Shown one piece after another: positions 32,224 to 32,551 of a stretch of DNA of 32,551 nucleotides. Origin of the DNA: Pelargonium cotyledonis (Eukaryota > Streptophyta > Magnoliopsida > Geraniales > Geraniaceae). The stretch lies in contig JAYMTA010000275.1 of the NCBI GenBank assembly GCA_036897625.1, positions 1 through 32,551 of the forward strand, written 5' to 3'. The position numbers and the translations under genes were made by a program. Below the pieces are notes generated by a model. That model was not told the DNA's origin and searched no databases. It saw only the letters and a list, made by a program, of their open reading frames with translations. Within the stretch, counting starts at the first letter, position 1, and every line of letters begins with the position of its first letter.

Positions 32224-32551
32224 TCAGATTTGAATTAATGTTTATAAATTCGAATTCGAAATCATAAATTCAAATTCGATGTGAAATTTGATTCGTCACA
32301 ACTAATTTTGAATGTATATCTATGTTAATTAAATTCATAATTAAATTCAAAATTTGATTCCATCTAATCCCGAACTTTTTTCAGATCGGATTGTAATTTA
32401 TGTTTATAAATTTAAATTCGAAAACATAAATTCAATTTTGATGCGAATTTCGAAATGTCACAACTGATTTTGAATGTATATATATATATATATATATGTC
32501 TGTGTGCGTATGTCTATATATATGTGCTAATTAAAATCGATTTCATCTAAT
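32224..32551 (+). repeat. Diverged tandem duplication reaching the right edge
   Basis: Two units share TCAGAT near the start, then ATGTTTATAAATT, AAATTCGA, TCACAACT, TTTTGAATGTATAT and a final CATCTAAT. They begin at about 32224 and 32381. The second unit carries an expanded TA tract (about 32477-32497). It may be part of a longer satellite-like array that continues outside the window. Confidence 0.6.

Noticed and set aside
1..32551. CRISPR array, bacterial operon, phage or viral genes
   Set aside because: No regularly spaced repeats, no Shine-Dalgarno-led tandem ORFs and no viral motifs; introns and tRNA types are plant nuclear.

Overview
The window is nuclear DNA of a flowering plant, most likely a core eudicot. 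It is AT-rich. Its genes are split by short GT-AG introns, it carries plant-type tRNA genes, and it holds plant-specific protein families (a SOG1-like NAC factor, a CRM-domain protein, a Raf-like kinase). I lean weakly toward Rosaceae but cannot show it. There is no operon logic: neighbouring genes are independent.

Layout, left to right. (1) 73-305, minus: first exon(s) of a chalcone-isomerase-like protein that runs off the left edge, with two competing reading frames. (2) 1117-7649, minus: a MurJ/MviN-type lipid II flippase homologue with an N-terminal plastid-targeting-like extension. I rebuilt 19 exons with consistent phases. The exon for the segment around TM8-9 is missing in intact form, and a frame-disrupted remnant lies just where it belongs. 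(3) 7740-12640: intergenic, with two copies of a Stowaway-like MITE just upstream of the MurJ gene, a GC-rich orphan ORF, a decayed tRNA-Asp and a tRNA-derived SINE. (4) 12638-15502, plus: six-exon Raf-like Ser/Thr kinase. (5) 15960-16031, minus: tRNA-Asp(GTC). (6) 16885-20025, plus: SOG1-like NAC transcription factor with an 8-nt first coding exon and a short C-terminus. (7) 20712-20783, minus: tRNA-Gly(TCC). (8) 20988-23134, plus: CRM-domain RNA-binding protein, probably mitochondrial. (9) 23160-26960: a second SINE copy, a 241-bp tandem duplication covering the 3' end of a C2H2-like ORF, a decayed ORF on the other strand, and a 61-bp tandem duplication. (10) 26965-28684, minus: family-17 glycosyltransferase, Golgi type II. 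(11) 28685-32551: AT-rich, with a full Stowaway-like MITE (TA target site), a short SINE with a 17-bp target-site duplication, a small foldback and a diverged tandem duplication reaching the right edge.

The most interesting items are the MurJ homologue in a plant that has no known peptidoglycan wall, the apparent decay of one of its exons, and a set of dispersed tRNA-derived elements lying beside real and relic tRNA genes. Everything here comes from reading translations and splice sites by eye. No searches were run, and family assignments rest on remembered motifs.
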